Source of the DNA: Segatella oris
GTDB taxonomy: Bacteria > Bacteroidota > Bacteroidia > Bacteroidales > Bacteroidaceae
Length of the DNA stretch: 64,000 nt
Direction: 5' to 3'
Assembly (NCBI RefSeq): GCF_900637655.1
Contig: NZ_LR134384.1
Coordinates: 1 to 64,000, forward strand
A program made the translations under genes and the position numbers. Shown here piece by piece: positions 16,886-24,700 of the stretch. Position 1 is the first letter of the stretch. The number at the start of each line of letters is the position of its first letter. The notes under the pieces were generated by a model that had not been told where the DNA came from, made no database searches, and was given only the letters and a program-made list of their open reading frames with translations.

Positions 16886-17197
16886 ATGTATAAGTATAAA
16901 TTTGATGCAACGATTACTATCATTCCCGATTATCCAAACTGTGACGAAGCAAAGCTGCAGCTCCGGAATATGGGTTTAGCAATGTTTGAGGACATTCTGA
17001 ACAGCTTGAATTTGGAACATCGGTACGACTACACCTGTCGCTTACAGGGCGATGAGACGTGCGTAGAGTTGTTGATACACGTCTGTAAGGAAGTCCCGAA
17101 ACTTCAACATGTAGTTTACCTGACTCAAATTCTACAAGGACTCTGCAGCCTGTACGACTACTCAGATGACATTGCATGTTATTTCCGTTTACATTGA
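16886..17197 (+). CDS. 103-aa protein on the opposite strand inside the early operon
   Basis: MYKYKFDATITIIPDYPNCD at the start, then helical CEAKLQLRNMGLAMF-type sequence and an acidic end. Amino-acid use looks like a real soluble protein, and the competing minus frame (16920-17246) turns Arg/Ser/Cys-rich after residue 60 as shadows do. It is the only rightward frame between 8 and 17.9 kb and lies exactly between the two copies of a 24-bp repeat, which suggests insertion by recombination. There is no recognisable family and no strong ribosome site. Confidence 0.45.
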   Translation: MYKYKFDATITIIPDYPNCDEAKLQLRNMGLAMFEDILNSLNLEHRYDYTCRLQGDETCVELLIHVCKEVPKLQHVVYLTQILQGLCSLYDYSDDIACYFRLH

Positions 17198-17226
17198 TGT
17201 TGAGACGTGCCGTTCCTTCCTTGCAT

Positions 17227-17250
17227 ACATAAATCTTCTTTTCCATATCT
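17227..17250. repeat. 24-bp exact duplicate of an early-gene start
   Basis: The 24 bases 17227-17250 are identical to 16801-16824, which cover the start codon and first seven codons (MEKKIYV) of the gene ending at 16443. Read on the minus strand, this copy starts an apparent protein MEKKIYVCKEGTARLNINVN that soon loses protein-like character. It looks like a relic 5' end left after duplication or insertion. Confidence 0.75.
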
Positions 17251-17272
17251 TTTCTTTATTAATATTATGTTT

Positions 17273-17355
17273 GTAGGCGGAGGGGAATCGAACCCCAGTT
17301 GCCGAGATGTTCTGGTCCGCTACCATTCGGACGTAGCCGCCTTGGGTTATCCTAC
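17273..17355 (-). other. tRNA-like element
   Basis: Read on the minus strand there is a T-arm-like GGGGTTCGATTCCCC, a D-arm-like hairpin GTCCG/CGGAC with AATGGTAG as loop, and closing arms GGCGG/CCGCC, with a further GTAGG/CCTAC outside. Between the D-like and T-like arms only about 17 bases remain, and they do not form a proper five-pair anticodon stem with a seven-base loop, so I cannot assign an anticodon. It may be a decayed tRNA, a class II tRNA with the hairpins shifted by one domain, or a tRNA mimic. It lies in the early operon. Confidence 0.4.
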
Positions 17356-17358
17356 AAT

Positions 17359-17565
17359 CTATTCACCCAGTCTATTTTGTTCCCGATGTCTTAGAGATGT
17401 AAACATCATATTTCTTAAAGAATAACATGCCCAATATGCTTCATTGCAAAAGCAGGTCTCGCTATTTTCTCCTGTAATGCGCATGTCACTTATCACCCCG
17501 CTTAATGCGTCAACCAGCGCATCTATTTTCTCAACACTTACTCGGTCTAATAAACTCTTGTTCAT
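17359..17565 (-). CDS. small early phage protein
   Basis: A 68-residue frame, MNKSLLDRVSVEKIDALVDA at the start, with a Cys-rich middle (ETCFCNEAYWACYSLRN). The front is a plausible amphipathic helix. It is the second gene of the early operon, 22 bp after the first. No family is recognised. Confidence 0.5.
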   Translation of the reverse strand: MNKSLLDRVSVEKIDALVDALSGVISDMRITGENSETCFCNEAYWACYSLRNMMFTSLRHREQNRLGE

Positions 17566-17587
17566 GTCTTACTTACAATAAGGTTAT

Positions 17588-17824
17588 TTAGAAATTCGTT
17601 ACATCATAATATCTAACGTCATCGTAGGAAACCTGTGCTCCTAATGAGGTAACATTAATCATAAGATAGTTGAATGCCTCATTATACGTTTCAAAACGTG
17701 ACCAGTTCTCATGCAAATGGATGGCTGCTCTTTTGATTTGTGCCTGACTTTGTGCTTTGATAATCGTACAAACGTCTGCTTTGTTCACATTTAACTTGTA
17801 AGATGCGTAGAAGTAAGTTTTCAT
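17588..17824 (-). CDS. first gene of the early operon, unknown
   Basis: A 78-residue protein (MKTYFYASYKLNVNKADVCT; later YNEAFNYLMINVTSLGAQVS). It is the first frame after the leftward promoter at 17909-17939, with a leader of about 80 bases. In Mu this place is taken by the small regulator Ner, but no helix-turn-helix is evident here. Function unknown. Confidence 0.55.
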   Translation of the reverse strand: MKTYFYASYKLNVNKADVCTIIKAQSQAQIKRAAIHLHENWSRFETYNEAFNYLMINVTSLGAQVSYDDVRYYDVTNF

Positions 17825-17872
17825 ATTCCTATATTTTTTAATTAAACATTCTTGTTTCTCGCCCCTTTTTTG

Positions 17873-17880
17873 TATTTTTG
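17873..17880 (+). promoter_or_regulatory. candidate -7 box for the repressor gene
   Basis: TATTTTTG fits the Bacteroidota -7 consensus TAnnTTTG on the plus strand; a weak CTTG at 17851-17854 could be the -33 box (18-bp gap). A transcript from here would reach the repressor ATG after about 75 bases and cross both copies of the operator-like motif. The assignment rests on the consensus alone. Confidence 0.4.
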
Positions 17881-17908
17881 GCGCGGTGTTTATGTATTAA
17901 ACATGCTG

Positions 17909-17939
17909 CAAAGATAGTGATAATTTTCAACTATCCAAA
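17909..17939 (-). promoter_or_regulatory. early leftward promoter
   Basis: On the minus strand a TTTG -33 box (17939-17936) and a TATCTTTG -7 box (17916-17909) are 19 bp apart, an exact fit to the Bacteroidota consensus. It faces the early operon starting at 17824. One copy of the repeated operator motif lies between the boxes, so bound repressor would block RNA polymerase. Confidence 0.65.
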
Positions 17940-17961
17940 TTTTTTAAGAGATAATTTTCAA
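17919..17961. promoter_or_regulatory. two GATAATTTTCAA operator candidates
   Basis: GATAATTTTCAA occurs at 17919-17930 and 17950-17961, start-to-start 31 bp (about three helical turns). The first lies inside the early promoter, the second ends three bases before the repressor start codon. This layout suits a phage repressor that shuts early genes and limits its own synthesis. Confidence 0.6.
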
Positions 17962-17964
17962 TTT

Positions 17965-18687
17965 ATGTGCAAAATTTTATCAAGAATAGAGGAATTATCC
18001 AAGCAAGAGGGGATAACAATCGGCGCGCTGGAGAAGAAAATAGGTGCCAGTAAAGGCGTTTTATCACGTGCTATAGCGAAAGGGACAGACATACAAGCCA
18101 AATGGATAGAGTCTCTTGTTGAAAATTATCCCATGTATTCTACAGAATGGCTCCTCACAGGTAATGGCCCCATGCTTAAAGCTGCTACTCAAGAGTCACA
18201 AGTTACAGCGCAACTGAGCACACCAACAGCAAAAGATAGAATCCCTGAGGCTTTCCGATGTCTTGATGCGCTACATTTCACACATGAGTTGATACCTTTA
18301 GTATCACAAAAGGCTGCTGCAGGATTCGGCAACGCCGACTTTGCAATAACCAAAAGCGATGTAAAAGAGTATTATGTTATTCCAAAATGGAGAAGACAGC
18401 ATGTCGACTTTATGATTGAAGTAACAGGCGACTCTATGCAACCTAAATATAATGCAGGTGATGTCGTTGGATGTACCATCATTCACAACTCCGGTTTCAT
18501 ACAGTGGAATCGACCGCACGTCATCGCAACACGTGAACAAGGACTGCTCATCAAACGACTTATGCCAGGCACTACCGCAAACTCGCTCTCTGCAGTGAGC
18601 GAGAATATACAATATCCTCCTTTCGATATCCCCAAGGATGAAATTACAGGCATTGCACTCGTTATAGGGCACGTAAACCTCGAATAG
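17965..18687 (+). CDS. phage repressor, helix-turn-helix plus S24/LexA-like peptidase
   Basis: The start is set at ATG 17965 (MCKILSRIEELSKQEGITIG), because the longer frame to 17878 would run through the operator region. Residues 5-60 form an XRE-type helix-turn-helix (ALEKKIGASKGVLSRAIAKG). The C-terminal half is an S24 domain with the Ser nucleophile in VTGDSMQPKYNAGDVV and the general-base Lys in GLLIKRLMPG. This is a LexA/CI-like repressor that can self-cleave when RecA is activated, so the prophage is probably damage-inducible. It is 240 aa and complete. Confidence 0.88.
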   Translation: MCKILSRIEELSKQEGITIGALEKKIGASKGVLSRAIAKGTDIQAKWIESLVENYPMYSTEWLLTGNGPMLKAATQESQVTAQLSTPTAKDRIPEAFRCLDALHFTHELIPLVSQKAAAGFGNADFAITKSDVKEYYVIPKWRRQHVDFMIEVTGDSMQPKYNAGDVVGCTIIHNSGFIQWNRPHVIATREQGLLIKRLMPGTTANSLSAVSENIQYPPFDIPKDEITGIALVIGHVNLE

Positions 18688-18813
18688 CACTCCGAAATAG
18701 ACGTACACAGACATTGACTTTCATCGCATCTCAGCTCTTGCTATTGTCAAGGCTTCTGTGCAGATTAACTGCATTGTGTGAACACATATTATTTATCTTA
18801 ATATTATATAGAT

Positions 18814-19215
18814 ATGAAAGAAAACAAAAAATGGGAAGAGATGACTCTCAAGGAAAAATTTACAGGGTGTATTACTTTGATAATCTTTGCTATTATCGCG
18901 ATAAACATTTTAGTGTGGGGATTTAAAAAGTGTAGTGCTCCTTCAGAAGAAGATATGCTTCCTCATACAAAGATTGAAGTAAAATCCAATGGAACTGTTG
19001 TCCCAGTTGCAAACTATCTAAAAAATACTCTGAATGACCCTAATAGTTATCAGTCGATAGAGTGGAGCAGAATCATTGAAACTGACAAAGGTGAATATTC
19101 TGTAAGACACAGATATCGTGCTAAAAATGCTTTTAATGCACTGATAGTCTGCGACCAAGTATTTGCCATGGATAGCCTCGGGAATATCATTAATGTACAG
19201 AATTACACAAAATAA
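18814..19215 (+). CDS. membrane-anchored protein beside the repressor
   Basis: A 133-aa protein with one transmembrane helix at about residues 15-38 (TGCITLIIFAIIAINILVWG) followed by a soluble domain with KIEVKSNGTVVPVANYLKNT and YSVRHRYRAKNAFNALIVCD. The domain reads like a small alpha/beta stress or lipoprotein-type fold. It lies 126 bp after the repressor, same strand, and could be expressed in the lysogen. Its 3' end overlaps the convergent gene by 26 bp. No function is known. Confidence 0.6.
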   Translation: MKENKKWEEMTLKEKFTGCITLIIFAIIAINILVWGFKKCSAPSEEDMLPHTKIEVKSNGTVVPVANYLKNTLNDPNSYQSIEWSRIIETDKGEYSVRHRYRAKNAFNALIVCDQVFAMDSLGNIINVQNYTK

Positions 19216-19777
19216 TTGTTACCCAAGGGCAGTTCAGATATTCAGCCAGTTTAACGAGTATGGTTATAACGGCAACCATTAAAAAGGTTGCCTTTATAAC
19301 TTTCATCACACATTTAATTACTTTTGCACGCTTCTCCAATATGTTTGAATTGTAGTCGTAGCAATATTGATTTTCTTCTATGGCAGACACCAAGAGCGTG
19401 TGCTGGTATGCACCATTCGATTTATAAGCATCTATAAGCTCTTTGGTGATTAAATAACGTGGCTGGTTTCCCTGATGGATAAAAGGGTGTACCCATATCG
19501 CCTTGGAAAACATCAATGCAGTAGCTATACCACACCCCAACCACAATACAACACACGGAAGCAGAACAGTTATATCCACACACCTAATCAAGTAAGCGGT
19601 TATTCCTGAGAAAACAGTAAGTAGGAAACCAAAAAGGGTATAGGCGCGGTCTGTAGACTTGCGCAGCTGTTCAAGTGAACTTGCAACCAGCTTATCTGAA
19701 CGCTCCAGTACAATTCTAAACGTTGCATCATTCAAACGCTCCCACTGCTCATCACTAATCTTAAATGTCTGTTCCAT
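19190..19777 (-). CDS. three-helix membrane protein, possible lysogen-conversion gene
   Basis: The start at 19777 (MEQTFKISDEQWERLNDATF) is chosen for its strong upstream AGGAGGGCAAT site. The 195-aa protein has a cytoplasmic coiled front, two adjoining membrane helices (LFGFLLTVFSGITAYLIRC; VLLPCVVLWLGCGIATALMF), a long soluble middle and a third helix near the C-terminus (ATFLMVAVITILVKLAEYL). The layout recalls small membrane effectors and superinfection-exclusion proteins, but I see no diagnostic motif. Transcribed against the repressor-side gene at the phage end. Confidence 0.6.
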   Translation of the reverse strand: MEQTFKISDEQWERLNDATFRIVLERSDKLVASSLEQLRKSTDRAYTLFGFLLTVFSGITAYLIRCVDITVLLPCVVLWLGCGIATALMFSKAIWVHPFIHQGNQPRYLITKELIDAYKSNGAYQHTLLVSAIEENQYCYDYNSNILEKRAKVIKCVMKVIKATFLMVAVITILVKLAEYLNCPWVTIILCNSVH

Positions 19778-20008
19778 ATTGCCCTCCTTATGCGCCGCGC
19801 GCACACTTTTTTATGATTTAACACCGCAAATATAGCTAAAAAGCCCGATAAACAGGGCGTTCTACGAAATTATTTTTATTCGTCACATGGTATTATACCC
19901 CCTGTTTTGTGGAATAAGGGGGGGGGTAAAACGATAAAAAACGGCATCAATCCGCTTTTTTTTGTCCTTATTAGGGGGGTGAATGTGGGTAGAAATACAC
20001 GAAAAGTA

Positions 20009-20088
20009 TTAAGGTAACTATTAAGGTAACTATCACATTTCGTTTTATTTTATTAAAGTAACTGTTAAGGTAACTATTAAAGTAACCT
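20009..20088. repeat. 12-bp iterons, TTAARGTAACTR, 2 + 3 tandem copies
   Basis: Copies start at 20009, 20021, 20053, 20065 and 20077, exact 12-bp period within each cluster, with a 20-bp spacer that holds ACATTTCGTTTT. Consensus TTAA(G/A)GTAACT(A/G). The gap 19778-20217 holds no gene; it also has a run of nine G (19918-19926). The position, just inside the likely phage end, suggests transposase or replication protein binding sites. Confidence 0.7.
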
Positions 20089-20217
20089 CATTTTTACCCC
20101 AAAATCACACTAACTTTTATTCTCTCTAAATGAAAAAACGGCTTCCGACCGTTCAAATACGTGTCAAAAACCGTTCAAGTGTCGTTCAATCAGCGTTTTA
20201 GCTGTTCAAACGCATCC

Positions 20218-20430
20218 TTATTTTGTTGCCTTAGAGCGTATAAGTTCGCCTGCCCTGATACATGCCTTTTTATTCAGTACAACGCCTCCCTTGCTCAACC
20301 CTACGCGTTCTAATGAACACTGCTTTATACCTATCTCCTCAGCCGTTAGAACGCTGTAAATCGCAGGAATAGAACCGAAATAATAGTTCTTTCGTCCCTG
20401 CATCAACTGTACGTGTATTACCTTAGTCAT
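20218..20430 (-). CDS. small protein at the phage end
   Basis: The 70-residue frame (MTKVIHVQLMQGRKNYYFGS, then PAIYSVLTAEEIGIKQCSLE and a basic end) looks like a small MarR/KilA-like or beta-sheet binding protein. The sequence VQL..GR.NYYFGS..AIY..L..E.IGI is one I associate with short proteins in Bacteroidota mobile elements; no function is assigned to them. It stands alone between the two repeat arrays. Confidence 0.6.
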   Translation of the reverse strand: MTKVIHVQLMQGRKNYYFGSIPAIYSVLTAEEIGIKQCSLERVGLSKGGVVLNKKACIRAGELIRSKATK

Positions 20431-20489
20431 ATTTACTTCTTTTTGCTGCGAATATACAAAATAATAATTATATACGATATTTTAATGAC

Positions 20490-20613
20490 TTATATTTTAT
20501 TCTTTGCGACAAAATAAAAGGCAGGATGCAACTGCTTCTGCCATACTTCAAGCGTTCTCAATTCACCCAGTAAGGCCCTTTCCTTCGCCTGTGCCGTCCT
20601 CTATCGCCTTCAT
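20490..20613 (-). pseudogene. possible small gene with one frameshift
   Basis: An ATG at 20613 reads MKAIED, and the frame one base away continues AQAKERALLGELRTLEVWQK and QLHPAFYFVAKNKI to a stop at 20490. Removing one G of a GG pair near 20595 joins them into a 40-residue helical protein. It may be a decayed phage or host gene, or one more run-length error. Confidence 0.3.
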
Positions 20614-20671
20614 GTTATAAATTACCCGTCTTCAATCAAAACGCCGTCTCATGTAGCCCTATTTTTCACCC

Positions 20672-20845
20672 ATGTAACATTTATGCTTCAAACACTGTTC
20701 AAATAATCCCCTAAATGTAACACGAATGTAACGCAATGTAACATTTCGTTTTGCAAGCTGTCTTTATCTAATTTCGTCCTAACTGATTGAATATCAATGT
20801 ATATAGTCGTTTTCTATCATCTTCCATTTTGTTACATTTCGTTTT
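20672..20845. repeat. phased ATGTAAC repeats near the presumed phage end
   Basis: ATGTAAC occurs at 20672, 20715, 20726 and 20736, and inverted at 20831-20837. Three are 10-11 bp apart, so they face the same side of the helix. ACATTTCGTTTT follows two of them (20741-20752, 20834-20845) and is also in the 12-bp repeat array at 20035-20046. Such phased sites within 250 bp of a Mu-like terminus are what transposase end-binding sites look like. The exact end was not located. Confidence 0.55.
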
Positions 20846-20938
20846 ATGCCCCTTATTTATGAAATAAATAATGATATTGGTGCAAAATAATCAGTTTTTC
20901 ACATCTAAATTGAAAGCTGCAAATAAGCATAAAAAAAA

Positions 20939-21011
20939 TTGATTGTCTCACGACAACCAATCTTCTTAACCTTAATAATCTAATACCATGAAAAACACGA
21001 TACAAAGATAG
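20939..21011 (+). promoter_or_regulatory. leader-like hairpin and seven-residue ORF without a gene behind it
   Basis: TTGATTGTC (20939-20947) can pair with GACAACCAA (20952-20960), eight of nine positions; after a pyrimidine-rich link comes ATGAAAAACACG, a seven-residue frame (MKNTIQR, 20988-21011). It resembles 5' leaders seen before genes in Prevotella (recollection). Here the next gene faces the other way, so the leader is an orphan, perhaps cut off by the prophage or downstream rearrangement. Confidence 0.35.
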
Positions 21012-21144
21012 ATGATAGTTTTCATAATTCCAAATAAAACGGCAATAAACTCTCATCCTTTAATACTTTTTAATTAAACATGCCGTCATTGAGGACTTTT
21101 TAAAAGATTTATCAGCACCCTGCTCCACCTTATATATATATTTA

Positions 21145-21723
21145 TCAAAAGCTTTTTTGCAGATGTTTCATCGGGTGTGAACCCCAGGAAGCATCGTTAA
21201 CATAGCGGAAACCAAGACGTGTATAGAGGCGTTCTGCTGCAGGATTGCCTTTATCTACTAATAAACCAACTGGCAAATGAAGGGCAAAAGCCTTTTCACA
21301 TGTGGCCTCCAGCAGAGCTGTCGCTATGCCTTTACCCTGATAGTGAGCATCAACAGCAAGACTATCTATATAGAGTTCGCCGGCTTGAGTCTCATCTTCC
21401 ATATCGGAATGATCTATGCCAAAGCTTACCAAAGCCTCATCAATGAATGCACGACGCAATGTATGTAACCTTCCCCCCTTATAGCTCACACAGCAACCAA
21501 TGACATCTTTTCCATCCAAAGCTACTATGGTATGAAGATAGGAATATTGCGAATCATGCCGCTCAACAAGGCGAGTCATCAACTGATGAAAGTCGGAAAG
21601 CGTGTGATGGGGGCCTGCAAAATACTGACAGCAAGCATGATTCATTGCCAACATGATTAAAGAAGCGATATCAGAAGCCTGCTGTGGCTGGGCATTTTCT
21701 ATTTTTATATTATTCATCATCAT
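21145..21723 (-). CDS. GNAT family N-acetyltransferase
   Basis: The 192-aa protein carries the acetyl-CoA binding segment LAVDAHYQGKGIATALLEAT (about residue 127-146; the Q-x-x-G-x-G/A motif as QGKGIA) and the C-terminal KGNPAAERLYTRLGFRYV. The substrate is not evident. It is the first host gene right of the prophage, 14 bp downstream of sprA on the same strand, so it may be co-transcribed with it. Confidence 0.85.
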   Translation of the reverse strand: MMMNNIKIENAQPQQASDIASLIMLAMNHACCQYFAGPHHTLSDFHQLMTRLVERHDSQYSYLHTIVALDGKDVIGCCVSYKGGRLHTLRRAFIDEALVSFGIDHSDMEDETQAGELYIDSLAVDAHYQGKGIATALLEATCEKAFALHLPVGLLVDKGNPAAERLYTRLGFRYVNDASWGSHPMKHLQKSF

Positions 21724-21737
21724 TGTTTTTGAGTGCT

Positions 21738-24700
21738 TTAGCGTGTCAAAGAGAATTTCATACTCAATCCAAAATCACGCGTTGATGTAGGATAACTGTT
21801 GCTACTCAACAACGGAGTGTTATTCTGAAAATCATAGAAAAAGCTCATTGTAAGCATACGTGAGAGCGTATAATCAGCAGTAAAGCTCAATCTAAGAGCA
21901 GAGTTTCCACTGCTTGCATTGCTGGTCATCGTTGCGATATCACGCGTCAGCGAAGCCTGTCTGCGATAACTGAAATCGAGATTGAGGTTCAGATCGTGGT
22001 TTACCCCACTGCGTTTCGTCATTGTTTCTGCCTGCATTTCGGTCTCTTTCGCTGTTTTTTTCGTGCGCTTTACTTTGCGTCGGGTCTGCATCCCAAAGAG
22101 TTTGAAATCATTAATACGGTATCCAATGCCCATCACCCAATCTCTACTCAATGATTCATTCAGTTGAACGCTTGTCATACTGAGGTTTAAGCTCCGCACT
22201 GTCCGATATTCCAACTTGGCTGTCATGCCACTGTTGAAGGTCATATCAATACCCAACAATGGAGAGAAAGCCTCATTGATGCTTACCATTGAGACGTTAA
22301 ACATACTGCTGGGAACAGGATTACCCGATGTTGCATCAACAACAAAGCCCAATCCATTCATATACTCTTGATAACTACTGAACGATGCATAGGAACCAAC
22401 CGTATAGATACTGCGGTATCCATGATTGATATTAAAGCTACGGAATACATCGCGGAACCACGGCAACTGAACCAACCCACTATAACGAACAGACCAATTG
22501 GGGAGTAATTTCGTTAGTGCAGGGAAGATATCAAGCCCTTTACCGCTCACGCTTGTATAGGCTGAAAGGAATGCAGGTACCATTACATCTGCACTGTATC
22601 TCGATACAGTCCCATTGTTTGGATTGAAAGCTTGCCCTGCTAAAGATGTGCCGGCAGGGTATCTGCTGCCTACATATTGGGCCTCAACACGCTGTCGGAA
22701 ACCGTCAAGAAGATTACAGAACCTATCAAAAGTCTTACTGTGATAACCACTATTTGCATTACCTATTCCTTCAAAAGCACTTCCCAAAGATATTGTCGTC
22801 ATTGAAAATGTACCACTTTGTGTTGTCGGGCGACCTGCATACATATATTGAATACTGTGCGCCTTGGTTGAAACGCGGGTTGCATTGAGGTCAATCTTGA
22901 AGTCGCGGAAAGGCTCCAAGGTAGCCCGAAGCTGCAGATCTGCAGTCGAAGTAGTGGCAGCTGGCGTTGCAACAGAGTCATTCATAAGAAGCCAATTGCG
23001 TTCAAGTGCCTTGTCAATGTACGAATCTCCTATCACTCCGAACGCGAAATCAAGCCCCGGAGAGAGTAATCCGTTACCGCGACTCTGCCCAAAAGCCTTC
23101 CCGACATTAGGCATGAAGCCCGGCAAGGTCATGGCATATTGATTGCGATAGCTGATATCAACACTCCTCAACATCATCATTACTCGGGCCAGACTCTGTG
23201 TCGTGCGATACCAACTCTCATTTTCCAAAGGTGTTTTTGTATTCACAGTGAGTTTCAGTTTTATGGCAGAATCTACCTTATTTGTAATGCGGAGCGTGTT
23301 ATCATCCATCTTTTTAAACTTCAATTTGAAACTATGCCCATCCTCTGTACGTGCATTTACGATGAGTCTACGACTGTGTTTGCCATGCGTTATGGCAATA
23401 ACTGTATCGGGACGCAACGTAATTTCCTGTTCAAAACCACCCTTATTCTTAGGCAAAGCCTGTTGTGTATGGTCGGTCTTCGAAATCTTTTTCTTTGTAG
23501 AAGGCTGTCGATTATAAACTGTTCTGCGATTAAAACGCTCGTTAGTCTTCTTCAAAAAAGGAATATGATTATATAATCTTTCCATATTGAAAGACCCATT
23601 CAAATTCAGATTTCGATTGTTGGTAATCGTATTCCCAAGACTAATATGCTTCTCAGTTTCAGTTCCTCGCACCCAAGTATAATTGGCATTATACTGCATA
23701 TCAGCATTTATCCAGTCGAAAATAGGTAGCAAATTCAGCGGAACTTGATAGGAGAGCGTGAACGTTTGCTGATAATCGAGTGGTGTTCCAAGGCGTTTGA
23801 TGCTCGTCCAAACGGAATCTTTCCACGCATGATAACGGTCGGCATAGAGCATTTTGTTAACAGGCGTATAAGGTTCTTCTATCTGTGAGCGCGTAGCACT
23901 TTGGAAATTCATGTGCAGATTGCGTGTCAAATCCCAACGAATTGTAAAGTCTCGGTTCCAAAGGAACTGCTCATTGAAACTCACCGGCAGTCGGTTTGGC
24001 TCCAAAGTCTCCATATCCCGCTCCTGCAACTCATAGTAACTGCGTGTCATCTCGGTATTAAATCCCAAGTTCTGTGGTAACCAATTAAGACCAAATTTCT
24101 TCACGATATCCCACCACTTCGACTTGCTTCGAATGCCCTTGAAAGGTTCCCAGGCTCTGTAAACCGGCGACCAATTGTAGTTCATTGCCCCTCGCCAATT
24201 GTCTTCATTCTCATAAACCGTGGTCTTACCACTCGTGTGGCTATGGGAATGACTGTAGGAAAAAGAGAAGTTTGCAGGGTCATAAGGCATCGGATGATTC
24301 TTTGTTTGGACCCCAATTCGCACGTTTGACAGTGAGAAATTTGTATTGATCCGCTTTGTCACCGCAATGGCCTCAATACTATCCCGCTCTGCTTTTGAAC
24401 TTGATTCCAACGCATCTTTCAAGGTCATGTCTGTATCTAAAGGATTATAACGTGGTCTACTTGTTTCATGACTTACCGAATAGTAAAGAGGTGCAGAGAC
24501 CTTTACCTTGTCAGGAAAGAACTTTCCTAATTCCAAACTTGTCGTCACACTGTAGGTTGAAAGACTTTCCTGCGTACGTTCAGCCACCGTGCTTTCAAGG
24601 CCACCAAAACCATCACTGACATAACGTCCCTGTACATTCACCGTGCCCAAATCAGACAACTGAACATTCAAATTGCCGTTAGCAGCCCAGCCACCTTTAT

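Noticed and set aside
16920..17246. 108-codon minus frame starting MEKKIYVCKEG
   Set aside because: Only the first part looks like protein and it copies the start of a neighbouring gene; the rest is Arg/Ser/Cys-rich, as a shadow of the plus gene 16886-17197 would be.
18714..18926. 70-codon plus frame after the repressor
   Set aside because: Leu-rich shadow overlapping the start of the membrane protein at 18814, without a ribosome site.
1..20900. Diversity-generating retroelement, known from some Bacteroidota Mu-like phages
   Set aside because: No reverse transcriptase and no template/variable repeat pair were seen in the visible part. It could still lie beyond the left edge among the tail genes.
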